A DNA stretch of 55,292 bases from Candidatus Methanovorans sp. (GTDB taxonomy: Archaea; Halobacteriota; Methanosarcinia; Methanosarcinales; Methanosarcinaceae), in the NCBI GenBank assembly GCA_020793565.1, contig DQIP01000233.1, forward strand, positions 1 through 55,292. The letters run 5' to 3'. The number at the start of each line of letters is the position of its first letter. The stretch's first letter is position 1. Both the position numbers and the translations under genes were made by a program. Shown one piece after another: positions 35,387-46,000 of the stretch. Under the pieces are notes generated by a model. That model saw nothing but the letters and a program-made list of their open reading frames with translations, was not told the origin of the DNA and did no database searches.

Positions 35387-37876
35387 ATGAAAATTAATAT
35401 GAAGACAGTGATTCTGGGAGCGCTGGTTATGGCGGCGGTGCTTGTACTCATCGTACCTGCCTCAGCCAACTACAACTGGCATGGATTCCCACTGGACAGC
35501 ACGACTGCAAACGGATCAATCAACGGTACGATCAATGGCAGTGGTGGTGTGTATATGGATTATGTTGCAGGCGGCAGTACCACCGTTGATGGGAGCTTTA
35601 CTGTCCCCAGTGGAACTAATGTTAAATGGGCACATCTGTACTTTGGAATCTGGGGCGGTACCCCATGCGAAATAGGCTGGCACAACCTGACCTTTAATGG
35701 AAATACCTACCCTACCGGATTCATAGGTAACAATGATACCTTTGAATGCGATCCAAACAGCGCTGGTGCCAAGGATGACCATGACTATAACTGGGGCGGT
35801 ACCTGTGGAAAGTGGTGGGTTTCTTACAACGTGACCGATGATGTGACCCTCGGCGCTAACAACGCTGTGAGTGCGAGCACTGGCGGTCCACTCTGGTGTA
35901 ACCCCATCGACGGCAGAATATACGGTGTTGTGCTGGTTGTGGTATATGATGATACCAGTCAGTCAGAGGATTACGAGTATCGGTACTGGATCAAGTCCGG
36001 AAACGATGCTTTCTGCGATGAATACGATCCGGATTGCATTGACGGAGGCACACTATCATCGCACGACAACTCAACAACATACTACAACGGCACGGCAAAT
36101 GCGTGTAATGTAACAGGTGCAGACCTCACCCAGGTTTTCATGACTGCTGAATCCGGGGTCGGCTACGATCTGGAATTTAATGGTAACGATCTGGATAATA
36201 GCGTACTTACTGGAGGAGGTTTTTACTTCGACTTTGATACATGGGATGTAACAAACTATGTGGAGCCATCCGGGAATAATTTCTATTTCGATCGCGGCAC
36301 GGATGACTATGTGAGTTTGACGTTATCTGCGCTGGTGTTGAATGTATCGGATTCCGGAGGAGGTCAGCCTGACCTTACGGTGACGAATATTACTGCAAAT
36401 CCGAAGTATTCGAACGTCGTCAACACAGTTACTGCCACTGTTGCAAATGTTGATTCGACAAACAAATCCTGTGCATTCAATGTAACACTCTATGTGAACA
36501 GCTCAGTGAAAGGCACGGAAACGGTAGCGATGTTGAATCCGGATACGGATACAACCGTGAACTTTGAATGGATCCCGGCTAGTAACGGAGACTACAACAT
36601 CACTGTTAAAGCCGATCAGTGTGACTGCATAACCGAGACCAATGAGTCGAACAACAGCAAGACCGAGATTGTGACGATCACGGAGTCGCCACAGCCAGAC
36701 CTTACTGTGACTGCGATCTACAACGACACGTTGTATAATGATGGCTTCACCAACACCATTGTCGCGACGATATGGAACTGCAATACCAGTGGATGGGCAG
36801 GGACGTTCAATGTGACGTTCCATAACGGCACTAATCTGGAGAATGAAACGATCAAGGTCTTGAAGCCAAACGAGAAGGTCAACGTGACTTACTACTGGAC
36901 ACCGAGTTCGGGTGGAGACTACACTCTCAATGTGACCGCTGACTTAGATGACGATGTGAACGAGACCAGTGAGACCAACAACTCTAAGACCAAGAGTGTT
37001 TATGTCAATCCCAACAAACCGCCAGACCTCATTGTGACACTCGTAGATGTTCCGGATGACGTGTATGTCAATGAAAGCAACACGATCAATGCAACCATCA
37101 AGAACAATGGAAGCAGCGATATTACCTGGTCCTTCAACACCACACTTTCTGTGAATCTTGTGGGCGAAGACGGGAGTATTGTTGACTACGAAACGGTGAG
37201 TAGTCTGAATGCCGGTGCAACTACCAATGTGAGCTACAATTGGACTCCAACTGCGGGAGGAACCTACCGCCTGAAGGTGGTGGCAGATTCCGGTGATGTG
37301 GTATTCGAGTCAGACGAGGCGAACAACCACAAGTACAACTGGTCGACTGTGATAGAGGCATTCTATGACTTCAGCACAGGTGCAGGGACGAATAAGTGGG
37401 CGTATGAAGGACAGGTAAGTGATAAACCACCCACTACCAACGGTGTTCCAAGCGGCGCAATAGATGCTTACTCTAACATTAGTGCGGATGATGGAACATA
37501 CGAAACCTGTGTGACAACAACCAATGACAACTTTGCAGCGCAGCGGTTCAACATCAGCATCAATGAGAGTGCGCCAGCCAAGATCAATGTTACCTGGAAC
37601 GGTAAAGGATGGCATGACGCCGGCGGGACGTTCGATGGCGCATACCTTTACATCTATAACTTCACTTCGGAGAGTTATGGTAATGCATTAGCCAGCACGG
37701 ACAGCGGTGCAGAAGCGACTTTGACCGGAGAGGTAACGTCGGACACCAGCAGTTACATCAATTCAGGTAATGTGACGATACTGGTGGAACAAAAGAGTGC
37801 ACAATCGGGTCGTGGGATAAACGTGAAGTACTCCCATATCGAGACGGATTATGTTAGAGTGGTGGTGACACTATGA
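35387..37876 (+). CDS. Secreted DUF3344 protein with three CARDB domains
   Basis: An 829-aa exported protein. After the signal peptide comes DUF3344 (about 25-320; YNWHGFPLDS, VKWAHLYFGIWGG, YWIKSGNDAF). Three CARDB domains follow, starting near 327, 437 and 546 (each PDLTVT or PDLIVT, ending in ETNESNNSK-type motifs). A C-terminal beta-sandwich (about 660-829) contains FNISINESAPAKINVTWNGK. It has many N-x-S/T sites, as expected for a glycosylated surface protein. No dockerin was found; the last domain could be a binding domain of unknown ligand. AAGGAG at 35372-35377 sets the start. Confidence 0.85.
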   Translation: MKINMKTVILGALVMAAVLVLIVPASANYNWHGFPLDSTTANGSINGTINGSGGVYMDYVAGGSTTVDGSFTVPSGTNVKWAHLYFGIWGGTPCEIGWHNLTFNGNTYPTGFIGNNDTFECDPNSAGAKDDHDYNWGGTCGKWWVSYNVTDDVTLGANNAVSASTGGPLWCNPIDGRIYGVVLVVVYDDTSQSEDYEYRYWIKSGNDAFCDEYDPDCIDGGTLSSHDNSTTYYNGTANACNVTGADLTQVFMTAESGVGYDLEFNGNDLDNSVLTGGGFYFDFDTWDVTNYVEPSGNNFYFDRGTDDYVSLTLSALVLNVSDSGGGQPDLTVTNITANPKYSNVVNTVTATVANVDSTNKSCAFNVTLYVNSSVKGTETVAMLNPDTDTTVNFEWIPASNGDYNITVKADQCDCITETNESNNSKTEIVTITESPQPDLTVTAIYNDTLYNDGFTNTIVATIWNCNTSGWAGTFNVTFHNGTNLENETIKVLKPNEKVNVTYYWTPSSGGDYTLNVTADLDDDVNETSETNNSKTKSVYVNPNKPPDLIVTLVDVPDDVYVNESNTINATIKNNGSSDITWSFNTTLSVNLVGEDGSIVDYETVSSLNAGATTNVSYNWTPTAGGTYRLKVVADSGDVVFESDEANNHKYNWSTVIEAFYDFSTGAGTNKWAYEGQVSDKPPTTNGVPSGAIDAYSNISADDGTYETCVTTTNDNFAAQRFNISINESAPAKINVTWNGKGWHDAGGTFDGAYLYIYNFTSESYGNALASTDSGAEATLTGEVTSDTSSYINSGNVTILVEQKSAQSGRGINVKYSHIETDYVRVVVTL

Positions 37877-37910
37877 ACATAATCCTTTTCTTTTTTAGGA
37901 GGTAAATAGC

Positions 37911-40900
37911 ATGAAAGAAACAATACGTATTGTTTGCATCATTGCACTGTTAAGTGCGATGATGATGCCTGCAGCAGCAACGACATGGTATGTGCACGAT
38001 GGTGAGTCGATTCAGGCGGCAATAGATGGTGCATCTTCTGGAGATACTGTCTTCGTTTACAACGGAACTTACGACATATTTTCTATTTGGGAAAAGTCGA
38101 ACATCACACTGAGAGGAGAAGGTGCAGATGTCGTGACGTTGGACGGAGGGGGCGACAATTCGATTCGCATAGATAATTCTCATGGATGTATTGTTGAGGG
38201 ATTTAAAGTTATAAATCCCCGGTGCGGCATACGTTTAGGGCTAAATTCTCCGAATTGTACATTTAGAAATAATATCATCGATGGCACAAGTTACGATATG
38301 GGTATTCTAATACAAAGCCCGAATACCACTTTTGTAGATAATGTTGTATTAAATGCAACAGGAATCTATAGTGCTATGGATATATCTACTGGATACAATA
38401 CAATTGTCAACAACACATTCAAAGGCGCCACAAATGCTGGAATAACATTAGATTATGATGATGGCAACAACATAGTTGCACGAAACAACATCATCTCAAA
38501 CGGGTACTGTGGTATCGAGATGTTTGGTGCAGGTGAAGGCAGTCAGATATACCTCAACAACCTCGTTGACAACGGTGTGACTGTGACTACTTCAGGAGAG
38601 TCAGCACCTACCGTAACCTACTGGAACTCGACAGAACCAATAGCTTATACATACAATCCCACCTTTGAGAACTACCTCGGCAACTACTGGGGTACTGCTT
38701 ACGGTGGAACCGATGGAGATGGCGATGGAATAGGTAATACACCCTACCCGATCCCCGAAATCTCTGGTGATTATGACTACCATCCGCTGATGGAGCCATT
38801 CGAGAACTATCCGGCGCCGCCACCATCTCCCGCCGACCTCACCCCCACAGCGATCACCCCGAACTGCTGGTATCTCTTTGACGGTGAGAACAACGAGATC
38901 TGCGCACTCATAGAGAACAACGGCGGACCAGCATCCGCATTCAGCGTGAGTTTCGATATCAATGGCGACACCCAGGAAGTAGCAGTCACAGGACTGCCAG
39001 CAGGTGAGAACACCACGGTATACGTCACCGACACCACCATCAGGAGTGCCGGAGATATCGTGACGATCAACGTCACCTCAGACTGTAATAACGAGGTTAC
39101 CGAGGACAACGAGACCAACAACGTACTATCAAGCTCAGAGACAGTCGTGTACAACGGCTACAAGGGCAAGCGCTACACAGGCGGCGAAGACATCACCACA
39201 AAGAATACCTTTGATCTCAACGGAGATCTGGTCTATTCCGCAGGTGACAGTTACTACCTGAGTTCTTACTCCTCTCCGAACTGGACTACATACGACGCCA
39301 GCTGGACAGATGCCGATCTTTTAATCCCGGCCACAGCAACCGTTGTGGACGCGAGACTGTACGTACCCTACACATGGGACAAAGTAGGCGTGATGTCAAG
39401 TGAGACCAGTCTCACATTCAACACAGCCGCCCAGACACCGGATGCGCACTACTTAGACGAGAAGATGTATGGTAGCAGCTACCCCTATGGAATGCTCGTC
39501 TATGACGTAACAAGTGATTTCGACACAACCGGCAACATCGCTAATCTCACCAACTCCCACAACGGAGGCGGCAACGTATCCATGCGCGGTATGATGCTGG
39601 TAGTAGTATACGAAGATGCAACCGAACCACGCAGGCAGATATTCGTCAACGAAGAATTCGACCTGATCTACGGCGGCTCGAACTATGGCACAACACCCGA
39701 AGAAGCAACCGCATGGGCACCCATCACAGGAGCAGCGATCAATCCGGCACTAACAGCAAATGCCAGGCTGATAACATTCGCTCCCGGAGCTGATGGTACC
39801 GGCACTGCAGGCGAAGGCGAACTGATCTTCAACGGACAGACCTGGAATGATGAATGGACAGACAACGAAGTTCACCAGATCGGTATCAGCGATCGTGATG
39901 TCACAGCATTCCTACAGTCAACCGGAAACGAAGTAGGTATCCGGAGCAATGCAGACTGGATGGAAGCAAGCAATGCGATCCTGGTAGTTGAAGAGAACAT
40001 CTTCGCAAACAACATCTATCTCGTGGAAGAAGACAGCAGCGCAAGCTACGGTGATACAACAACAGTAGAGGTCTATGCAGACACCACAGGCATGCACCAG
40101 GGCGGTCAGTTCTACCTGGCATATCCTGAAGGTGCAAACATAACCGATGTAACATTCGATAGCATGTGGCCATACGTCACAAAAGACCTCACAACCTATC
40201 CGGGAGCAGTCTTTGTCACCTTCAGGAAAGATGCACCGATGGTCAACGACACCCAGCTTATCTGCACACTGAGCGTACAATGTGAAAACTCAGGGTACAG
40301 CCAGGGAGACATGCACTTCGCACTCAGTGGCGAGGTTGCAGCCAACAGGATAAGTGAACTCTACGATGACGGGGGAGGTTCACTCACAGATGTCGGATGG
40401 CACGACGGCACCTTCACATGCATGAACCTGCCCGACCTTGTAGTAACCGATGTATTCGGTGAACAGCAGGGAACCGGTGACGACTACATTGTCCACTACA
40501 CAGTCATGAACCAGGGCAATGCAGCATCAGCAGCAGGACACACAACATCACTCAATATCGGTGAGATCGGTGGTCCGTATACATTTGTCGAAGACCAGGC
40601 CGTGCCTGATGCACTTGCACCTGGAGAGTCATACACAGGTACATTCGGTACCGTTGTGACCATGACGATCCCCAACGATGAAATGAACGTATGTGCAGAC
40701 TCCGGCAGCATTGTAATGGAACTCGATGAGACCAACAACGGTAGAACGAGTATCTATCCTGCAGGAATCGAGCTAAGTGTCAATGTACTCGATGATGGTG
40801 AGTGTGTAGAGTTCCAGGAACAGTTCCTTGTGAACATCGATATCGATCCGAGAAACATCCCGGTCTACGGTATCCAGTATGTGCTATCCTTCGATAACAC

Positions 40901-41693
40901 AGTACTTCATGCCGAGTGGCAGAACGAAGGAACATTCCTGAACAGCGATGGTGCTGAGACGACCATGTACATCAATACCATCGACAACGGTGCAGGTACG
41001 ATCTCGTTCGCAGCAACAAGAGTCGGTGACGTAGGCGGAATCGCAAACCCTTCCGGAACACTTGCAGTGATCAAGTTCACAGCAAGCCAGCAGGGCGCGA
41101 GTTCGACACTGAACTTAAGTGAAGTGGTTGCAGCCAACAATATCGGTAATGAGATCGACCCGGTTGACCTCATCGATGACGAGGTATGCATATCCGCGAA
41201 CATAGCACCGATCGCGATCGGCGAATCGCTGGACATGTACAACAACGACGGCCAGAAGTACATCTGCAAAGTCTACTTCGACGGTACGGCGTCAAACGAT
41301 CCCGACGGAACTCTTGTCAACTGGAGATGGAGCTTCGGTGACGGGAACTACGGCACAGGCGAGATGGTGGATCATGTCTACCAGAGCTGGAACTGGATTG
41401 GGGATTCAACTGGTGAATATGAACCGTTCAGTGTCAGCCTCACCGTAACCGATGACGCAGATCCGCACCAGCTTGACAACACCACATCCTTTGATGTGAT
41501 GGTCTACACAGCAGGTGACGCGAACGCTGACGGAAAGGTGAACATCCTTGATGCGACCATTGTCGGTCTCGAATGGGGTGAGACAACCATATACGGAGAA
41601 AGAACAGATCAGGCAGACCTGAACAACGACGGCAACGTGAATATCCTTGACGCCGTAATAATCGGGACCTGCTGGGGACATACAGCATGGTGA
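37911..41693 (+). CDS. Secreted beta-helix/cohesin/PKD/dockerin scaffold protein
   Basis: A 1260-aa exported protein with both cohesin and dockerin modules. The order is: signal peptide; right-handed beta-helix of NosD type (about 25-300; SIQAAIDGASSGDTVFV, NITLRGEGADVVTLDG); CARDB (304-410); DUF3344 (415-690); a divergent cohesin-like domain (700-840); CARDB (845-950); a typical cohesin (953-1098; VYGIQYVLSFDNTVLHAEWQ); PKD (1100-1200; WRWSFGDGNYGTGE); and a dockerin (1200-1260; DANADGKVNILDATIVGLEW and its repeat). It could therefore bind one partner by its dockerin while receiving others on its cohesin. The helix might bind or cleave polysaccharide, but no catalytic motif is certain. Confidence 0.87.
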   Translation: MKETIRIVCIIALLSAMMMPAAATTWYVHDGESIQAAIDGASSGDTVFVYNGTYDIFSIWEKSNITLRGEGADVVTLDGGGDNSIRIDNSHGCIVEGFKVINPRCGIRLGLNSPNCTFRNNIIDGTSYDMGILIQSPNTTFVDNVVLNATGIYSAMDISTGYNTIVNNTFKGATNAGITLDYDDGNNIVARNNIISNGYCGIEMFGAGEGSQIYLNNLVDNGVTVTTSGESAPTVTYWNSTEPIAYTYNPTFENYLGNYWGTAYGGTDGDGDGIGNTPYPIPEISGDYDYHPLMEPFENYPAPPPSPADLTPTAITPNCWYLFDGENNEICALIENNGGPASAFSVSFDINGDTQEVAVTGLPAGENTTVYVTDTTIRSAGDIVTINVTSDCNNEVTEDNETNNVLSSSETVVYNGYKGKRYTGGEDITTKNTFDLNGDLVYSAGDSYYLSSYSSPNWTTYDASWTDADLLIPATATVVDARLYVPYTWDKVGVMSSETSLTFNTAAQTPDAHYLDEKMYGSSYPYGMLVYDVTSDFDTTGNIANLTNSHNGGGNVSMRGMMLVVVYEDATEPRRQIFVNEEFDLIYGGSNYGTTPEEATAWAPITGAAINPALTANARLITFAPGADGTGTAGEGELIFNGQTWNDEWTDNEVHQIGISDRDVTAFLQSTGNEVGIRSNADWMEASNAILVVEENIFANNIYLVEEDSSASYGDTTTVEVYADTTGMHQGGQFYLAYPEGANITDVTFDSMWPYVTKDLTTYPGAVFVTFRKDAPMVNDTQLICTLSVQCENSGYSQGDMHFALSGEVAANRISELYDDGGGSLTDVGWHDGTFTCMNLPDLVVTDVFGEQQGTGDDYIVHYTVMNQGNAASAAGHTTSLNIGEIGGPYTFVEDQAVPDALAPGESYTGTFGTVVTMTIPNDEMNVCADSGSIVMELDETNNGRTSIYPAGIELSVNVLDDGECVEFQEQFLVNIDIDPRNIPVYGIQYVLSFDNTVLHAEWQNEGTFLNSDGAETTMYINTIDNGAGTISFAATRVGDVGGIANPSGTLAVIKFTASQQGASSTLNLSEVVAANNIGNEIDPVDLIDDEVCISANIAPIAIGESLDMYNNDGQKYICKVYFDGTASNDPDGTLVNWRWSFGDGNYGTGEMVDHVYQSWNWIGDSTGEYEPFSVSLTVTDDADPHQLDNTTSFDVMVYTAGDANADGKVNILDATIVGLEWGETTIYGERTDQADLNNDGNVNILDAVIIGTCWGHTAW

Positions 41694-41717
41694 GAGGGGT
41701 AAACCCCTCTCCATTTT
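41692..41717 (+). terminator. Hairpin terminator after the beta-helix scaffold
   Basis: GAGAGGGG and CCCCTCTC pair around TAAA, overlapping the TGA stop codon, and are followed by a T-rich run. It divides the locus into transcription units. Confidence 0.82.
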
Positions 41718-41870
41718 TTATTTTTTAAAATAATACGGAAAATGAAAAAAGTAAATGGAAAATGTAAATGAAAAAAGATATTATGATAATTCATATAAAA
41801 ATCCACAGACAGCCTCTAAATTAAGTCTGCTGCAAACAATTAATAAAATATTTAACCACAGGTGAACGCG

Positions 41871-41908
41871 GATAAACGCAGATACGGTGCAGCAAATTTG
41901 CGTTTATC
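41871..41908. repeat. Inverted repeat in the 41.7-41.96 kb gap
   Basis: GATAAACGCA and TGCGTTTATC face each other 18 bases apart, next to ttaaccacaggtgaacgcg. It resembles the accaca-type palindromic repeats elsewhere in the window, but the family A ends are absent. The gap otherwise holds no gene. Confidence 0.6.
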
Positions 41909-41962
41909 TGCGGTTCAAATTCTCATAAGTTAAGTTGGAGACTATATACGGGAGAAAAGACC

Positions 41963-43006
41963 ATGAAAATACCAATTTACATCCTGGTAATATGCGCCGC
42001 AATCCTTATGACCGCAGCAGTATCAACAGCCAGTTACAGCTTCGATGGTTTTCCTGTAGTAACCAGGACGAGCGGCACCGTTAACGGCGGAGTATACACC
42101 GGATACGTGCCGTGTGGCGGTACAACCACGCTCACAGGCTCCTTTGGCGTGCCGGAGGGAACTGTAAAATGGGCATACCTGTACACAGGCATCTGGGGAG
42201 GCACAGAGAATTACGAAGGCTGGGTAAATGTCACATTCAACAACTACTCAGGCAACAGTCTTGGTCCCGTGCATCTGCAGGGCAAAAACGACACTAATCC
42301 GCATGTATGGTGCAGCAGTCATGGTAAATACTGGATATATTACAATGTGACTGACCTGGTATGTGCCGGAAACACCAATACCGCAGTTGTCTCGAAGATC
42401 AATTCAACAGTTGGCGGTTTTGACGGCAGGGTATATGGTATCGTACTGGTCACGGTCTATGAAGACGGCTCAAATGAGATGCAGTACTGGATCAACGATG
42501 GGAGTGACTCCCTAAACTATGTCACATCGAATAATGATGGAATAACACATTTCGATGGTCCGCTTCTTGACAATGCAACAACAGCAAAACTCACTATGGT
42601 GCACCTGACAGGCTATGAGCCGTCCTGTGATGACTGCCTGCAGTTCAATGGTCATCCGCTGGATACGGGCATGATCACCAATCTTTTTGAACTGAATACA
42701 TGGGACGTAATGGAGTATACAGTACCATCAGGGAACAATGTCATGTACAGCCGGGGCGGGGATGAATATGTCAACATCTGCAATACGATCCTCACACTTG
42801 AACGGATATGCGGCGATGTAACAGGCAACGGAGTAGTCAACACCGGGGATGTGATCCTGCTGTCGAACTATGTAGGATATCCCGGATACATACTCCGAAG
42901 TGAACTGGCAGGCGATGTGACCGGTAACGGAGTGATCAACACAGGAGACGTGATACTGCTATCGAATTATGTCGGCTACTCCGGCTACTCATTAAATTGT
43001 ACATGA
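41963..43006 (+). CDS. Secreted DUF3344-dockerin protein
   Basis: A 347-aa exported protein, the simplest of this set. It has a signal peptide, DUF3344 (about 25-280; YSFDGFPVVTRTSGTVNGG, VKWAYLYTGIWGG, YWINDGSDSLNYV) and then a dockerin at about 282-347 with two GDVTGNGVxNTGDVILLSNY repeats. Its N-terminal half is close to those of the proteins at 26839 and 35387. The dockerin is the same type as that of the 31752 protein, so both should bind the same cohesin (inference). GGGAG precedes the start codon. Confidence 0.88.
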   Translation: MKIPIYILVICAAILMTAAVSTASYSFDGFPVVTRTSGTVNGGVYTGYVPCGGTTTLTGSFGVPEGTVKWAYLYTGIWGGTENYEGWVNVTFNNYSGNSLGPVHLQGKNDTNPHVWCSSHGKYWIYYNVTDLVCAGNTNTAVVSKINSTVGGFDGRVYGIVLVTVYEDGSNEMQYWINDGSDSLNYVTSNNDGITHFDGPLLDNATTAKLTMVHLTGYEPSCDDCLQFNGHPLDTGMITNLFELNTWDVMEYTVPSGNNVMYSRGGDEYVNICNTILTLERICGDVTGNGVVNTGDVILLSNYVGYPGYILRSELAGDVTGNGVINTGDVILLSNYVGYSGYSLNCT

Positions 43007-43059
43007 GGACAAAAAATGTAGAACCTGATAATCATTAAACATCAAAGAAGGCGAATCGA

Positions 43060-46000
43060 ATGAAAATAAACATGAAAACCGCTGCCATGATCGTACTGGT
43101 ACTTTGCCTGATCCCATCTCCAGCTGCTGCACAGCTGGCAGACACGCCATGGTCAATGTTCCATCATGACCTGAACCACACCGGGCTCAGTACACACTAC
43201 GGACCCGACACCCCGGCAGTGAAATGGATATTTCCAACCGGCGACAAAATACACGGCTCGCCTGTGATCGGGGACGACGGAACAGTATACATAGGAACAC
43301 ACGGCCGCCATTCCACCATAACCGGCTCCAAACTATTTGCCATATATCCGAACGGAACAGAGAAATGGCAGTGGAATCCCGGTCACTCTATCGATTCCAC
43401 ACCCGCAATAGCACAGGACGGCACACTGTACGTAGGATGCTGGGATAAAAGTCTATATGCCATCAATCCGGACGGCACAGTAAAATGGGAATTTTCAGAT
43501 CCAGGCAACAGTTTTGTTTATACATCACCCGCCATAGCGCCGGACGGTACCGTCTACATAGGTAACAATAACAATAGACTATATGCAATAAACCCGGATG
43601 GGACCTTGAAATGGAGTTATAAGACACACGGCGCGATCCATTCATCACCCGCTGTGGCTGCAGACGGCACCGTCTACATCGGGTCACACGATAAAAAACT
43701 ATATGCAATAAATCCTGACGGTACCCTGAAATGGAAATACCAAACAGGCAAATGGATCGAATCCTCACCTGCAATAGGTACGGACGGTACCATCTATGTG
43801 GGATCATATGATAAGAAACTCCATGCAATTAACCCGGACGGCACATCAAAATGGCAATACTCAGCAGGCGGGCGTATCAAGTCATCACCTGCAATAGGTG
43901 CGGACGGCACCATCTATGTAGGATCATCATACGATCAAAAACTCCACGCAATTAACCCGGACGGTACATTAAAATGGGATTATACCACAAATTCTTATAT
44001 CGAGTCATCACCTGCGATCGATGCGGACGGTACCATCTATATCGGATCATTTGACAGGAATCTCTATGCAATAAACCCGGATGGTTCGCTCCTGTGGAAA
44101 TATAACACGGGAGATCGTATTGACTATTCATCACCTGCAATAGCCTCAGACGGTACAATATACATCGGCAACTGGAACGGTTACGTGTATGCATTCGGAC
44201 CCGGGGTCCAGTCCAATTTATCACCCGTACTAGACCCGATCGGTGACAGGACGCTCAATGAAACCGAAACAGTAATGATCGATGTAAACGCCACCGATCC
44301 GGACGGGGATCCGCTTTATTTCTCATGCAACAGGACAGACCTGTTCACAGACTTCGATCCGGTCACAGGCACCGGTAACTGGACACCGGGTTACGGTGAT
44401 GCAGGAACCTACCCTGTTGACTTTGGTGTTTCAGACGGTAAAGGCGGTATTGATAATGAAACAATCGAAATAACGGTTCTTGACGCCAACAGGCCACCTG
44501 TACTTGACCCGATCGGAAACATGGCAATCGATGAGAATTCCCTGCTCGAATTCACAGTAAATGCCACCGACCCTGACGGAAATGTCCTGGCATACTCAGC
44601 CTTGAACCTGCCTGCTGGCGCAGCATTCAACCCGAACACAAGAACATTCTCATGGACCCCGACATTCGACCAGTCAGGCACATATCCTGATATACAATTC
44701 GAGGTCAGCGATGGCAAACTGATTGACCCGGAGAACATTACTATCACGGTGAATAACACAAACCGTCCGCCCGTTCTTGACCTGATAGGAGATAGAACAG
44801 TAAACGAGACGCATTTGCTCGAATTCACCATAAATGCCACCGACCCTGACGGAAATGTCCTGACATACTCAGCCTCAAACCTGCCTGCTGGTGCAGCATT
44901 CGATCCGGACACAAGAACATTCTTATGGACCCCGACATTCGACCAGTCAGGCTCGTATCCTGATGTGCATTTCGAAGTCAGCGACGGCGAATTTACCGGT
45001 ATGGAGAACATCACGATCACAGTGGACAACACAAACCGCCCGCCTGTTCTTGACCACATCGGAGATAAAACGGTCAATGAGACTGATTTGCTCGAATTTA
45101 CCATAAATGCTGCCGACCCGGACGCAGATGTGCTGGCATACACAGCCTCAAACCTGCCTGCTGGCGCATCATTCAACCCTAACACAAGAACATTCTCATG
45201 GACGCCAACATTTGGCCAGTCCGGCACATATCCTGATGTGCACTTCGCGATCGGTGACTGCGAATTCACAGATCTGGAGAACATCACGATCACGGTGAAC
45301 CGTACAAACCGCCCGCCTGTTCTTGACCAGATAGGGGATAAAACAGTCGATGAAAATTCCTTGCTTGAATTCACAGTAAACGCCACCGATCCGGATGGGG
45401 ATACACTAACGTATTTTGCCTCGAACCTACCGGATGACGCAGTATTCAACCCTAACACAAGAACATTCTCATGGACTCCGGCATTTGACCATGCAGGCAC
45501 ACATCCTGATGTGCACTTCGAAGTCAGCGACGGCGAACTGACTGCACGGGAGAATATCACGATCACAGTGAACAACACAAACCGCCCGCCTATTCTTGAC
45601 CACATAGGAGACAGGACCGTAAGCGAAAGTAATTTGCTCGAATTCACCATAAACGCTGCCGACCCTGACGGAGATGCGCTGGCATACACAGCCTCAAATC
45701 TTCCGGATGGGGCAACATTCGACCCGCACACAGGAACATTCTCATGGACCCCAGCATTCGACCAGTCCGGCACATATCCTGATGTGCACTTCGAGGTCAG
45801 TGACAGCGAACTGGCTGACCAGGGGAACATCATCATCAGTGTGAGCAACACAAACAGACCTCCCGTCCTTGACCATATAGGAGACATGATAATAAACGAA
45901 AGTGATCTGCTTGAATTCACAATAAACGCCACTGACCCGGACGGAAATACGCTGGTATACTCTGCCTCAAACCTGCCTGGTGGAGCAGCATTCGACCCGG

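Noticed and set aside
37911-38820. Beta-helix domain as a definite pectate lyase or other polysaccharide lyase.
   Set aside because: Only the fold pattern is visible; no catalytic residue set can be identified by eye.
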